The notes under the pieces were generated by a model, which had not been told where the DNA came from, searched no databases, and was given only the letters and a program-made list of their open reading frames with translations. Both the position numbers and the translations under genes were made by a program. Below, in pieces: positions 26,768 through 35,796 of a stretch of 64,000 bases of DNA (position 1 is its first letter; every line of letters begins with the position of its first letter). Origin of the DNA: Allostreptomyces psammosilenae (lineage in GTDB: Bacteria > Actinomycetota > Actinomycetes > Streptomycetales > Streptomycetaceae). The stretch lies in assembly GCF_013407765.1 (NCBI RefSeq), contig NZ_JACBZD010000002.1, positions 692,001 through 756,000 of the forward strand, given 5' to 3'.

Positions 26768-27949
26768 TCAGAACTTGTTCCGGGGGGTCAGCCCCAGCGA
26801 CATCCCGGACAGCCCGCGGGAGCGCCGGGTGAGCTTGCCGGCCATGCCGCGCAGCACCGAGCCGGCCGGGGAGGACGGGTCGGACAGCACCACCGGGGTG
26901 CCGTCGTCACCCCCCTCGCGCAGCCGCACGTCGATCGGCACCTGGCCCAGCACCGGGACCCGGGTGCCGGTGGTGCGGGTCAGCGCGTCGGCGACGGTCT
27001 GGCCGCCGCCGGTGCCGAAGACGTCCACCATCTCCCCGCAGTGCGGGCAGGGCATCCCCGACATGTTCTCGATCACGCCGACGATCTGCTGGTTGGTCTG
27101 GGTGGCGATGGTGCCGGCCCGCTCGGCCACCTCGGCGGCCGCCTGCTGCGGCGTGGTCACGATCAGGATCTCGGCGTTGGGGACCAGCTGGGCCACCGAG
27201 ATCGCCACGTCGCCGGTGCCGGGCGGCAGGTCCAGCAGCAGCACGTCCAGGTCGCCCCAGTAGACGTCGGCCAGGAACTGCTGGAGCGCCCGGTGCAGCA
27301 TCGGCCCGCGCCACACCACCGGGGAGTTGCCCGGGGTGAACATGCCGATGGAGATCACCTTCACGCCCCGCGCGGTCGGCGGCATGATCATGTTCTCGAC
27401 CTGGGTGGGGCTGTCGGTCACGCCCAGCATCCGGGGCACCGAGTGCCCGTAGATGTCGGCGTCCACCACGCCCACCTTCAGGCCGTCCGCCGCCATCGCG
27501 GCGGCCAGGTTCACCGTGACGGACGACTTGCCGACGCCGCCCTTGCCGGAGGCCACGGCGTAGACGCGGGTCAGCGAGCCCGGCCGGGCGAACGGGATCT
27601 CCCGCTCGGCCTGCCCGCCGCGCAGCGACGCGGCCAGCTCGCGGCGCTGCTCGTCGCTCATCACGTCCAGCTCCACCCCGACCGAGGCCACCCCGGGGAC
27701 CCGGCCCACGGCCTCGCGGACCCGGCTGGTGATCGTCTCGCGCATCGGGCAGCCGGCGACGGTGAGGTAGACGGCGACCCGTACGGCGCCGTCCTCGTCG
27801 ATCTCCACCGACTTGACCATGCCGAGGTCGGTGATCGGGCGGTGGATCTCCGGATCCTGCACCGTGGCGAGGGCGGACTGGACCGCCCGCGGGTCGACCG
27901 GTGCGGTGCCCACACCGGCGGAGGGAGTCTCGGAAGCCATATTGGCCAT
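26768..27949 (-). CDS. mrp: Mrp/ApbC-type P-loop Fe-S cluster carrier
   Basis: 393 residues. An N-terminal MIP18/DUF59 domain (about 20-95: ALATVQDPEIHRPITDLGMV...VAGCPM) is followed by a ParA-like ATPase with the deviant Walker A SGKGGVGKSS (134-143), VDADIYGHS, and LLDLPPGTGD. CPHCG near residue 300 is the CxxC that holds a bridging [4Fe-4S] cluster in this family. It delivers Fe-S clusters to apoproteins in the cytoplasm. Start ATG at 27949, or three codons later at 27940. From recall it matches Rv1229c; the following minus-strand genes keep that order. Confidence 0.93.
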   Translation of the reverse strand: MANMASETPSAGVGTAPVDPRAVQSALATVQDPEIHRPITDLGMVKSVEIDEDGAVRVAVYLTVAGCPMRETITSRVREAVGRVPGVASVGVELDVMSDEQRRELAASLRGGQAEREIPFARPGSLTRVYAVASGKGGVGKSSVTVNLAAAMAADGLKVGVVDADIYGHSVPRMLGVTDSPTQVENMIMPPTARGVKVISIGMFTPGNSPVVWRGPMLHRALQQFLADVYWGDLDVLLLDLPPGTGDVAISVAQLVPNAEILIVTTPQQAAAEVAERAGTIATQTNQQIVGVIENMSGMPCPHCGEMVDVFGTGGGQTVADALTRTTGTRVPVLGQVPIDVRLREGGDDGTPVVLSDPSSPAGSVLRGMAGKLTRRSRGLSGMSLGLTPRNKF

Positions 27950-27950
27950 G

Positions 27951-28547
27951 CTACGGCGCGCCCGACGGTTTCCTACCGCCCGGTTCGTCCTCCGCGCGTC
28001 CGGCCGTCCCCGCCCCCGAGCCCTCCGCCCGCTCGCGGTCGGCCCGCTCGTCCAGCTCCCGCAGCAGCGCGTGCAGCTCAGCCCGCAGGAAGTCCCGGGT
28101 CGCCACCTCGCCGACGGCGATCCGCAGGGTGGCCATCTCCCGGGTGAGGTACTCGGTGTCGGCGATGCTGCGCTCGTTCTGCGCCCGGTCCTGCTCCAGG
28201 TTGACCCGGTCCCGGTCGGCCTGCCGGTTCTGCGCCAGCAGGATCAGCGGCGCCGCGTAGGACGCCTGGAGCGAGAGCATCAGGGTGAGGAAGATGAACG
28301 GGTACTCGTCGAACCGCAGGGGCCGCGGGGCGAACGCGTTCCAGGTCAGCCAGGCGACGATGACCACCGTCATCCACACCAGGAACCGGCCGGTGCCCAG
28401 GAAGCGGGCGATGCGCTCCGCCAGCTGGCCGAAGGCGTCCGGGGCGGGCGTGATGAGCAGCCGCCGCCGGCCGGGGCGCTGGCCGCGCGGCACGTCCAGC
28501 CGGGGCGCCTCCAGGCGGGCCCGGCTCGGCTCGCGGTCGTCAGGCAC
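27951..28547 (-). CDS. DUF1003 membrane protein
   Basis: 198 residues. Two membrane segments (about 58-76, FLVWMTVVIVAWLTWNAF; 86-106, FIFLTLMLSLQASYAAPLILLAQNR) with the conserved DUF1003 signature (NAF...PFIFLTLMLSLQASYAAPLILLAQNRQADRDR), followed by a cytoplasmic coiled coil ending in charged low-complexity sequence. Function is unknown; it is commonly found beside magnesium-transport or CBS-domain proteins. It overlaps the upstream MgtE-N/CBS gene by 8 bases, so the two are likely co-translated. Confidence 0.9.
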   Translation of the reverse strand: MPDDREPSRARLEAPRLDVPRGQRPGRRRLLITPAPDAFGQLAERIARFLGTGRFLVWMTVVIVAWLTWNAFAPRPLRFDEYPFIFLTLMLSLQASYAAPLILLAQNRQADRDRVNLEQDRAQNERSIADTEYLTREMATLRIAVGEVATRDFLRAELHALLRELDERADRERAEGSGAGTAGRAEDEPGGRKPSGAP

Positions 28548-29925
28548 GGCGCCGCACCCCCCGGCCCGCGCCGCCGCCCGCGCGGCCCGGGGCGCCCGCG
28601 CCGCCCGCGCCGCCCGTCCGGCCGCGGAGCGCCGTCGTCGCGCCCGGGCCGGCCGCGGAACCGCCCGCGGGCTGCTCCTCGTGCGGCAGCGACTCGCGCC
28701 AGTCCTCCGGCAGCAGGTGGTCCAGCACGTCGTCCACGGTGACCGCGCCGAGCAGGTGGTCGTCCTCGTCCACCACCGGCGCCGCCACCATGTTGTAGGT
28801 GGCCAGGTGGCTGGTCACCAGCTGCAGGCCCGCCTGCGGGGGCAGCGGGCGCAGGTCGGCGTCCACGATCGACCCCAGCAGCGTGTACGGCGGATCGCGC
28901 AGCAGCCGCTGGAAGTGGATCAGCCCCAGGTAGGTGCCGGTGGGCGTCTGCGTCGGCGGCCGGCACACGTACACCTGGCTGGCCAGCGCGGGCGACAGGT
29001 CGGGCTGGCGGACCCGGGCCAGCGCCTCCGCGACCGTGGCGTCCGGCTCCAGCACGATCGGCTCCGAGGTCATCAACCCGCCCGCGGTCTTCTCCGGGTA
29101 CCGCAGCAGCCGGCGCAGCGGCGCCGCGTCGGTCGGCCGCATCAGCGCCAGCAGGCGTTCGGTGTCCTGCGCGGGCAGTTCGGAGAGCAGGTCCGCGGCG
29201 TCGTCCGGATCCATCTCCTCCAGCACGTTCGCGGCCCGTTCCTCGGCCAGCTTGCCCAGGATCTCCACCTGGTCGTCGTCCGGCAGCTCGCCGAGCACGT
29301 CGGCCAGCCGCTCGTCGTCGAGGGCCGCGGCCACCTCCGCGCGGCGCTTGGCGGACAGGTGGTGCAGCACCCCGGCGAGGTCGGCCGGGCGCAGCTGCTC
29401 GAACGTGGCCAGCAGGGTGGCCGCGCCCTGCTGCTCCTCGGCGAGCGCGAAACCGGTGACGGCCCGCCAGTCCACGGTCAGCGTCTCGCCGCCGCGCCGG
29501 CGCAGCCGCCCGCCGCCGCCCTTGCGGACGAACACCTTCTCCAACTGCCACTCCCGGCCGCGGCGGTTCACCATCGCCACGTCCAGGACGGTGACCTCCT
29601 CGCCGGTCTCCACCAGCGCCACCCGGCGGTCCAGCAGCTCGCCCAGCACCAGCGTCTCGCCCGGGCGCTGCTCGAAGCGGCGCAGGTTGACCACCCCCGT
29701 GGTGATCACCTGGCCGGACTCCAGGCCGGTGACCCGGGTGATCGGCAGGAAGATGCGGCGCCGGCTGACCACCTCCACCACCAGGCCGAGGACGATCGGC
29801 GGGCGGTCGTCCAGGCGCAGCGAGGCGACGACGTCGCGCACCCGTCCGACGTTGTCGCCGTCCAGGTCGAAGACGCCCATGCCGGACAGGTTGGAGACGA
29901 AGATGCGTGTCGTGGATCCGGGCAC
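28540..29925 (-). CDS. MgtE N-terminal/CBS-domain protein without transporter domain
   Basis: 461 residues from a GTG at 29925 behind GGGAGGTGACC. Residues ~1-170 hold a PRC-barrel-like segment (RIFVSNLSGMGVFDLDGDNVGRVRDVVAS) and a second beta-rich region; ~205-300 is the MgtE N-domain (LRPADLAGVLHHLSAKRRAEVAAALDDE repeated acidic helices); ~315-440 has paired CBS motifs (GGLMTSEPIVLEPDATVAEAL, GAVTVDDVLDHLL). The membrane domain of MgtE is absent, so it is a soluble sensor-like protein that probably binds Mg or nucleotide. From recall Rv1232c is the counterpart. Confidence 0.88.
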   Translation of the reverse strand: MPGSTTRIFVSNLSGMGVFDLDGDNVGRVRDVVASLRLDDRPPIVLGLVVEVVSRRRIFLPITRVTGLESGQVITTGVVNLRRFEQRPGETLVLGELLDRRVALVETGEEVTVLDVAMVNRRGREWQLEKVFVRKGGGGRLRRRGGETLTVDWRAVTGFALAEEQQGAATLLATFEQLRPADLAGVLHHLSAKRRAEVAAALDDERLADVLGELPDDDQVEILGKLAEERAANVLEEMDPDDAADLLSELPAQDTERLLALMRPTDAAPLRRLLRYPEKTAGGLMTSEPIVLEPDATVAEALARVRQPDLSPALASQVYVCRPPTQTPTGTYLGLIHFQRLLRDPPYTLLGSIVDADLRPLPPQAGLQLVTSHLATYNMVAAPVVDEDDHLLGAVTVDDVLDHLLPEDWRESLPHEEQPAGGSAAGPGATTALRGRTGGAGGAGAPGRAGGGAGRGVRRRA

Positions 29926-30258
29926 GTGGTCACCTCCCGCCTGTGAGCGGCCCGGCCCGTCCGCCCGACCCCGGAGGGGAGAGGTTCCTCGTGGCGCCAC
30001 CCAGGGGAGCAACTCGGGCGAATGCGGTCGAACCGTTCACCAGACTAGGCGAGTTCCGGTCAGCCGTCCCGTAGGGCGTCCCCCGCGCGCGGCGGCGCCG
30101 GCGGGCGCCCCGGCCCGGTGGGGGACGGCGCCCCGGGATGCGGCAGGATGTCAGGGTCCGTGAACCGCCCCGTGATCACCCGCCGGTGATCCCCGCCCAT
30201 CGCCGCCCGGCCCGAGCGCCGATCGCCCGGCCGGCACCTCCGGGAGGTACCGCCCGAC
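29926..30258. other. 333-bp divergent intergenic region, nothing decisive seen
   Basis: It must hold promoters for the MgtE-N/CBS operon (minus) and the lipoprotein (plus), but no clear -10/-35 pair or operator stands out by eye. Confidence 0.45.
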
Positions 30259-31206
30259 ATGCCCGCAGCCGCCGACGCCGTCGCCGCCCGGCCGCGCCCC
30301 TCGCTGCGCCCCGCTCCGCTGGCCCTGCTGGCCGTGCTGACCGCCCTGCTGGTGCTCACCGGGTGCACGGCGGCCGCCAGCGACCCGGGCTCCAACCTGA
30401 TCGGCGACGACACCCCCGACCGGGCCCTGCAACGCGCCCGGGAGGCGGCCGCCGCGGCCGAGAGCGTGCACCTGGCCGGAACGGTGGTCAGCGCGGATCG
30501 CGAGTACGAGCTGGACATGCGGCTCGGTGCGGACGGGGCGATCGGGCGGATCACCACCGACGGGCGCACCTTCGAGCTGCTGCGGGTGGGCGAGGACCTC
30601 TACCTCAAGGGCGGCGAGGACTTCTACGCCGGCCCCCGGGAGTCGTCCGAAGGCGCCACGCCCTCGCCGAGCGGTTCGGCGAGCGGCCAGGCGCAGGACG
30701 CCGGGGGGGACGGGGAGGAGCAGCAGGACGGCGGCGCGGAGGGCGAGGAGTCCGAGGAGTCTGGGGACGGGGACGAGGAGGAGGCCGAGGCGGATCCGAC
30801 CGCCGCGGCCAGCGCCTCCGCGCTGGAGCTGCTCGGCCAGAAGTACCTGAAGGTCCCGGCCGGCGACCCGGTCTACCAGCAGTTCTCGGTGTTCACCGAC
30901 AAGGACGCGCTGCTGGCCGACCTGTTCGTGCTGAACGGCGCGCTGACCCAGGACGGCGACGCCGTCCTCGACGGCACCCGGGTCCTGCGGCTGGTCGCCG
31001 ACGGCGGGGCCGGCGGGGCTATCGAGATCGCCATGGACGGCGAGCCCTACCCGCTGCGCTACCAGCGCGCCGCCGGGACCGGTGAGCTGCTGCTGTCCGA
31101 GTTCGGCGAGCCGGTGGAGGTGGCCGCCCCGGAGCAGGAGCAGGTGGTGGACTACGGCGACGAGCTGGAGCCGTCCGCGACGGAGTCCGCCGGCACGGAG
31201 GAGTAG
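30259..31206 (+). CDS. Secreted lipoprotein, LppX/LprG-like organisation
   Basis: 315 residues. A type II signal peptide with lipobox LVLTGC puts the lipidated cysteine at residue 36. The mature part starts with a domain reading AESVHLAGTVVSADREYELDMRLGADGAIG, a pattern like LppX/LprG-type beta-sheet lipoproteins, then an acidic low-complexity linker (about 130-175) and a C-terminal domain (KYLKVPAGDPVYQQFSVFTDK). Function unknown; it may bind a lipid or cell-envelope ligand. The ATG has GGGAGGT eleven bases upstream. Confidence 0.8.
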   Translation: MPAAADAVAARPRPSLRPAPLALLAVLTALLVLTGCTAAASDPGSNLIGDDTPDRALQRAREAAAAAESVHLAGTVVSADREYELDMRLGADGAIGRITTDGRTFELLRVGEDLYLKGGEDFYAGPRESSEGATPSPSGSASGQAQDAGGDGEEQQDGGAEGEESEESGDGDEEEAEADPTAAASASALELLGQKYLKVPAGDPVYQQFSVFTDKDALLADLFVLNGALTQDGDAVLDGTRVLRLVADGGAGGAIEIAMDGEPYPLRYQRAAGTGELLLSEFGEPVEVAAPEQEQVVDYGDELEPSATESAGTEE

Positions 31207-31304
31207 CGCGCGCGGAGGGGAAGCGCGCGGACGGGGAGCGCCCGCGGGCGGGCCGGGCGGACCGGCCCGCCGGGCGCGTCCTCACAGCCAGCTGGGGCCC
31301 GTCC

Positions 31305-32426
31305 TCACAGCCAGCCGTTGCGGCGGAATCCCCGGTGCACCAGGAAACAGGCGACCAGGATCGCGCCCAGCACCACCGGGTAGCCGTAGCGCCAGCCCAG
31401 CTCCGGCATGTGCTCGAAGTTCATCCCGTAGATGCCCGCGACCATGGTGGGGATGGCGAAGATCGCCGCCCACGAGGTGATCTTGCGCATGTCCTCGTTC
31501 TGGGCCACCGTCACCTGCGCCAGGTTGGCCTGGAGGATCGAGGTCAGCAGCTCGTCGAACGCGCTGACCTGCTCGGTGACCCGCGCCAGGTGGTCGGCCA
31601 CGTCCCGGAAGTAGTTCTGGATGTCCGGGTCCACCAGGCGCATCGGCCGCTCGGAGAGCAGCTGGAGCGGCCGGGCCAGCGGCGCCGTGGCCCGCTTCAG
31701 CTCCAGCAGTTCGCGCTTGAGCTGGTACACCCGCCCCGCGTCGTGTGACGGCCGGCCGCCCGCGCGGCGCCGCCCGCCGCGGCCGGCGCGCGGTTCGGCC
31801 GCGGCGAAGACCGCGTACTCCACCTCGTCGATGTCGTCCTGCACGGCGTCGGTCACCGCGAGGTAGTCGTCCACCGTCTGGTCGGCGATCGCGTGCAGCA
31901 CCGCGGACGGCCCCTTCGCCAGCAGCTCCGGGTCCGACTCCAGCCGGTGCCGCAGCGCCCGCAGCGCCCCGTGCCCGTGCCGGACGGTGATCACGAAGTC
32001 GGCGCCGACGAACACCATGACCTCGCCGGTGTCCACCACCTCGCTGGTCGGCGTCAGCTCGTCGTGCTCCACGTAGCGCACCGTCTTGAACACCGTGAAC
32101 AGCATGTCGTCGTACCGCTCCAGCTTCGGGCGCTGGTGGGCGTGGACGGCGTCCTCCACGGCCAGGGGGTGCAGGCCGAACAGCGAGGCGATGCCGGACA
32201 GCTCCCGCTCGTCCGGCTCGTACAGCGCCAGCCACACGAACCCCTCGCCGGTCGAGCGCACCTGCTCGACCGCTTCCTCCGGGGTCAGCCGGCGCACCCC
32301 ACGCCGTCCGTCGCGGTACACGGCGCAGTCCACCACCGCGCTGGAGGGGGCCGGCGGCTGCTCGGGGGCGCCGGGGCGGCGGCGGACCGGGCGGACGGCT
32401 GCGCGGAGGTCACGGATCATCGACAT
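31305..32426 (-). CDS. corA: CorA-type magnesium/cobalt transporter
   Basis: 373 residues. A large N-terminal cytoplasmic funnel domain (AVEDAVHAHQRPKLERYDDMLFTVFKT), a long helix, then two C-terminal membrane segments with the selectivity motif YGMNF (GMN at 334-336) between them. It would form a homopentameric Mg2+ channel. Alternative start ATG two codons downstream. With the MgtE-N/CBS protein and DUF1003 protein nearby, the region suggests a magnesium-related neighbourhood, as in Rv1239c from recall. Confidence 0.94.
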   Translation of the reverse strand: MSMIRDLRAAVRPVRRRPGAPEQPPAPSSAVVDCAVYRDGRRGVRRLTPEEAVEQVRSTGEGFVWLALYEPDERELSGIASLFGLHPLAVEDAVHAHQRPKLERYDDMLFTVFKTVRYVEHDELTPTSEVVDTGEVMVFVGADFVITVRHGHGALRALRHRLESDPELLAKGPSAVLHAIADQTVDDYLAVTDAVQDDIDEVEYAVFAAAEPRAGRGGRRRAGGRPSHDAGRVYQLKRELLELKRATAPLARPLQLLSERPMRLVDPDIQNYFRDVADHLARVTEQVSAFDELLTSILQANLAQVTVAQNEDMRKITSWAAIFAIPTMVAGIYGMNFEHMPELGWRYGYPVVLGAILVACFLVHRGFRRNGWL

Positions 32427-33187
32427 GGTGCGGCTCCTTCACGGCCGTGCGCGTCGTGGCGCACGGCGGCCGGGGCGCGTAGCCGACCGGCGGCGGCGTG
32501 GGTGAGGGGCCCGGGACCGTCTCCGGGGATCGGGACCGGAACGGGCCGGATGGGCCGTGATCGCGCATTGACGGGACTGACAGCGCTGCCGAACGGGACC
32601 GACCGCGCTGTCGGAGCTGTCAGAACGTCACCCGCCGCCACCGTCGGACCGGGCAGACGCCGACGGGCAGCCACCCGGAGCCGCGGGGGCGGTCCGGGCG
32701 GTGGGAACTTGGCTGGTGCTGCGGGGGGCAGTCGTTGCCCCGGTGTGCCGGTGCTCACCCGAGGGATCGTCTGGATCGTCGAGCCGGTGCCGGCGCGGAG
32801 GTGGCGGGCGGTCGATGCGGACCGCTGGGTCTGCCACCGGCGGCGAGGTCTGGCCGCGACGTCAGCCGCTATGGGAGACGGGCGAGCTGCCGGTACTGCA
32901 AGGTCGGCTGGTATCCACCCGCAGCCACCTCCCTCGGCCGGTCCCCTGAGGGGAGAGTCTCGTCCGTGTGTGTGGTGGAACGCGCCCCGCGTGCGGGCAT
33001 GCGCGTCCTGACCAGGACGTCACCTTAGCAGGTTTGGGTGACGATCCGGCGGGGTAACGGGCGGCACCGTTCCGCGGCGAGTCCCCGCGCCGGTTCCGGC
33101 GCGCCGATCCCTCAGGGGAACTTCTGCCCGGATGGAGCACCGGACAGTCCTTGACTGCTGATGGCCCCGGGAGGAGCGTGAGGAGCT
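32427..33187. other. 761-bp divergent intergenic region, no gene seen
   Basis: Between corA (minus) and the zinc-ribbon gene (plus). Reading frames here lack ribosome-binding sites and show no family resemblance. Small palindromes (TCCCCTGAGGGGA at 32942-32954; CGTCCTGACCAGGACG at 33004-33019) are present, but I could not fit an M-box or other known riboswitch. Confidence 0.5.
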
Positions 33188-33823
33188 ATGAAGGGCGAGC
33201 CGAGGTGTCCCAGATGCGGAGGGCCGCTCCGCCGGCCCGGACTGTACGCGGACGACTGGCAGTGCGACGCGCACGGCGGCGTGCCGCCGCTGCACCCCGC
33301 CGCGGCGCCGAGCGCCGCCGCCCTCGGCGCCGTCGTGGAGCGGGCGGGCGTCCCGGTGTGGCTGCCCTGGCCGCTGCCCCGCGGCTGGCTGCACACGGGA
33401 GCCCACTACGCCGGGGACGGCCGCTCCGGCGCCCCGGCCGTGGCCGTCGCCTGCTCCGGACCGGGCCCGCTGGGCGGGCTGGGGGAGATGGTGCTGGTCT
33501 CCGAGGAACTCGGCGTCGGGCTCGGCGCCCACTACGCCGGGCTGCCCGGCTACGACCCGGGCCCGGCGCTCGCCGAGACGCCCTCCGACGCCAAGGTCAC
33601 GGCCGCCGGCCGGCCCACCCCGCTGTGGTCGCTGCGCGACGCTCCCGCGGACCGCGCGGTCTTCGTCGGGGAGGCGATGGGGATGTGGCTGTGGGCCGTG
33701 CTGTGGCCCAACGCCGCGGGCGTGCTGATGTACGACGACCTGGCCCTCAGTGACCTGCGGGACGACACCGGGCCGGAGCTGGAGGCGCTGCCCTGCGGGG
33801 CGCTGTCACCGCGCCTGGGGTGA
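33188..33823 (+). CDS. Zinc-ribbon-containing conserved actinobacterial protein
   Basis: 211 residues with strong upstream GAGGAGCT. The N-terminus is a zinc-ribbon (CPRCGGPL, then CDAHG: Cys7, Cys10, Cys26, His29). The rest is soluble with conserved-looking stretches (WLPWPLPRGW, GLGAHYAGLPGYDPGP, FVGEAMGMWLWAVLWPNAAGVLMYDD). I recall similar streptomycete proteins (DUF6758-type) beside a PHP phosphoesterase, as here. No function assigned. Confidence 0.78.
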   Translation: MKGEPRCPRCGGPLRRPGLYADDWQCDAHGGVPPLHPAAAPSAAALGAVVERAGVPVWLPWPLPRGWLHTGAHYAGDGRSGAPAVAVACSGPGPLGGLGEMVLVSEELGVGLGAHYAGLPGYDPGPALAETPSDAKVTAAGRPTPLWSLRDAPADRAVFVGEAMGMWLWAVLWPNAAGVLMYDDLALSDLRDDTGPELEALPCGALSPRLG

Positions 33824-33947
33824 CCCCGCGGCGGATGGCGTGGGGCGGGCCCGGACGGACGGGCGTGGTCCGCCCACGGTGGGCCGATTGGGGCCGGCGG
33901 GCACTTCGCGCGAGAATGGAGGGGTACCCGAGGACGACCGGAGCCCC

Positions 33948-34808
33948 ATGCGTATCGACCTGCACGCCCACACCACCGCCTCAGACGGCACCGACAGCCC
34001 CGCCGAGTTGGTGCGCGGCGCCGTCGCAGCCGGCCTGGACGTGTTGGCCATCACCGACCACGACACCGTGGGGGGCTGGGAGCGCGCGGCGGAGGCCGTG
34101 GCGGAGCTGCCCGCCGGCACCTCCTTCACCCTCATCCCCGGCGCCGAGATCTCCTGCCGGCTCGGCGGGGTGAGCCTGCACCTCCTCGGCTACCTCTTCG
34201 ACCCGGTGGAGCCGCGCTTCGCCGAGGTCCGCCGCAAGGTGCGGGCCTCCCGGGTGCACCGGGCCGAGCTGATCGTGGAACGCTGCCGGGAACTCGGCGC
34301 GCCGATCACCTGGGAGCAGGTCCGCCGGATCGCCGGCACCGGCGCGGTCGGCCGCCCGCACGTGGCGTCGGCCCTGGTCGAGGCCGGCGTGGTGCCGGAC
34401 GTCTCCGCGGCGTTCACCGCCGAGTGGCTGGCCGACGGCGGGCGGGCCCACGTCGAGAAGCTGGAGCTGGACCCGGCGCAGGCCATCGCGCTGATCCGGG
34501 GCGCCGGCGGCGTCGCCGTCTTCGCCCACCCGGGCGCGGTGGGGCGCGGCCGGACGGTCACCGACGAGGCGATCGCCGAGCTGGCCGCGCAGGGGCTGGC
34601 CGGCGTCGAGGTCGACCACATGGACCACGACGAGGAGACCCGCAAGCGGCTGCGCGCCCTCGCCGGGGAGCTGGGCCTGCTGGTCACCGGCTCCAGCGAC
34701 TACCACGGAACCCGCAAGACGGTCCGGCTCGGCGACTACCTCACCGAGGAGGGCGAGTACCGGCAGCTGGTGGAGCGCGCCGGGGGCACCTCCCCGGTGA
34801 CCCGCTGA
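33948..34808 (+). CDS. PHP-domain phosphoesterase (RNase AM/YciV-like)
   Basis: 286 residues. The polymerase-and-histidinol-phosphatase fold is shown by the metal motifs MRIDLHAHTTASDG (His6, His8), ITDHDT, GAEISC, FAHPGA and GSSDYHG. Members hydrolyse phosphate esters of nucleotides; E. coli YciV degrades pAp and trims RNA 5' ends. The ATG at 33948 is the family start. It is separated from the zinc-ribbon gene by 124 bases and probably co-transcribed. Confidence 0.92.
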   Translation: MRIDLHAHTTASDGTDSPAELVRGAVAAGLDVLAITDHDTVGGWERAAEAVAELPAGTSFTLIPGAEISCRLGGVSLHLLGYLFDPVEPRFAEVRRKVRASRVHRAELIVERCRELGAPITWEQVRRIAGTGAVGRPHVASALVEAGVVPDVSAAFTAEWLADGGRAHVEKLELDPAQAIALIRGAGGVAVFAHPGAVGRGRTVTDEAIAELAAQGLAGVEVDHMDHDEETRKRLRALAGELGLLVTGSSDYHGTRKTVRLGDYLTEEGEYRQLVERAGGTSPVTR

Positions 34809-34890
34809 GCCGGTGACCCGGTGAGCGACCGAACCGGTGAGCCACTGAGCCGGTGAGCGACCGAGCCGGTGAGCCACTGAGCCGGTGACC
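34805..34890. repeat. 16-bp minisatellite after the PHP gene
   Basis: About five copies of TGAGCCGGTGAGCSACC follow directly after the PHP stop, for example at 34830, 34846, 34862 and 34878. Alternate units differ at the CAC/GAC position. Frames read through them as a repeated short peptide, but there is no gene. Confidence 0.85.
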
Positions 34891-35052
34891 TCGCCCCGCC
34901 GGACATCCACCACCCGAAACCGTCAGCGGCCGGCCCGCAGGGGCCGGCCGCCGGCGTTCCGCGCCCGGACCCGTCCGCGCCCGGCACCCCCGTAGCACCC
35001 GTACCGCCCGTACCGCCCGAGCACCACCAGGCACCACCCGAGAGCACCACCC

Positions 35053-35664
35053 ATGGACCTGTTCGACGTCACCCTGTTCGGCTCGATCTTCCTGACCCTC
35101 TTCGTGATCATGGATCCGCCGGGCACCACCCCGATCTTCCTCAGCCTGACCGCCGGCCGACCGGTCCGGATCCAGCGCCGGATGGCCTGGCAGGCCGCCG
35201 CCGTCGCGTTCGGCGTCATCGCCCTGTTCGCCCTCTTCGGCCACCAGATCCTGAACTACCTGCACGTCTCCATCCCCGCACTGCGGGTCTCCGGTGGCGT
35301 GCTGCTGCTCCTGATCGCCCTGGACCTGCTGACCGGGAAGATGGACGAGCCGCAGCAGACCAAGGAGGTGAACGCGGCCCTGGTGCCGCTGGGCACGCCG
35401 CTGCTGGCCGGGCCGGGCGCCATCGTCACGGCGATGCTGGGCGTGGAGAGGGCCGGCGGCCTCGGCGGCCAGCTCGCGGTGTGGTCGGCGATCGTGGCGA
35501 TGTGCCTGGTGATGTGGCTCACCATGCGGTTCTCGCTGGTCATCGTGCGGCTGCTGCGGGAGGGCGGGATCGTGCTGGTGACCAGGCTGTCCGGTCTGCT
35601 GCTGTCGGCGATCGCCGTCCAGCAGATCGCCGACGGCGTGATGGCCTTCGTCTCCGGCGCCTGA
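35053..35664 (+). CDS. MarC-family integral membrane protein
   Basis: 203 residues, with about six membrane segments throughout: LFGSIFLTLFVIMDPPG (residues 8-24), WQAAAVAFGVIALFALFG, ALRVSGGVLLLLIALDLL, TPLLAGPGAIVTAML, WSAIVAMCLVMWLTM and LSGLLLSAIAVQQIADGV. The DPPGTTPIF and GTPLLAGPGAI motifs mark the MarC/YhgN family. MarC proteins are of uncertain function, possibly small-molecule export. There is no clear ribosome-binding site before the ATG. Confidence 0.92.
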   Translation: MDLFDVTLFGSIFLTLFVIMDPPGTTPIFLSLTAGRPVRIQRRMAWQAAAVAFGVIALFALFGHQILNYLHVSIPALRVSGGVLLLLIALDLLTGKMDEPQQTKEVNAALVPLGTPLLAGPGAIVTAMLGVERAGGLGGQLAVWSAIVAMCLVMWLTMRFSLVIVRLLREGGIVLVTRLSGLLLSAIAVQQIADGVMAFVSGA

Positions 35665-35689
35665 AGTGCCGGGCACCGCGTCGGCCTGC

Positions 35690-35763
35690 GGCCGGGGCGG
35701 GCCGGGCCGGGGCGGGCCGGGGCGGAGCAGGGGCGGGGGCGGCGGCGGGCGGCGGGCGGGAAC
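35690..35763 (+). repeat. G-tract-rich tandem GGGCC/GGGGC run
   Basis: Repeated GGGCCGGGGC units produce at least eight runs of three or more G on the plus strand in 70 bases, consistent with G-quadruplex potential, just after the marC stop. Confidence 0.5.
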
Positions 35764-35765
35764 GC

Positions 35766-35796
35766 GGAAGCGCCCCGCGCGGGGCGGGGCGCTTCC
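35766..35796 (+). terminator. Hairpin terminator after marC
   Basis: An 11-bp inverted repeat (GGAAGCGCCCC at 35766-35776 with 35786-35796) is followed by a pyrimidine-rich CTTCTTCTTC stretch. It lies between convergent marC and the 50-aa gene. Confidence 0.6.

Noticed and set aside
32427-33187. Possible Mg-sensing riboswitch upstream of corA
   Set aside because: I could not fit the M-box or other magnesium-leader structure; only short isolated palindromes are visible.
34741-35676. Minus-strand open frame with repeated SVAHRLTGS peptides
   Set aside because: Produced by the 16-bp minisatellite after the PHP gene and by antisense reading of marC.
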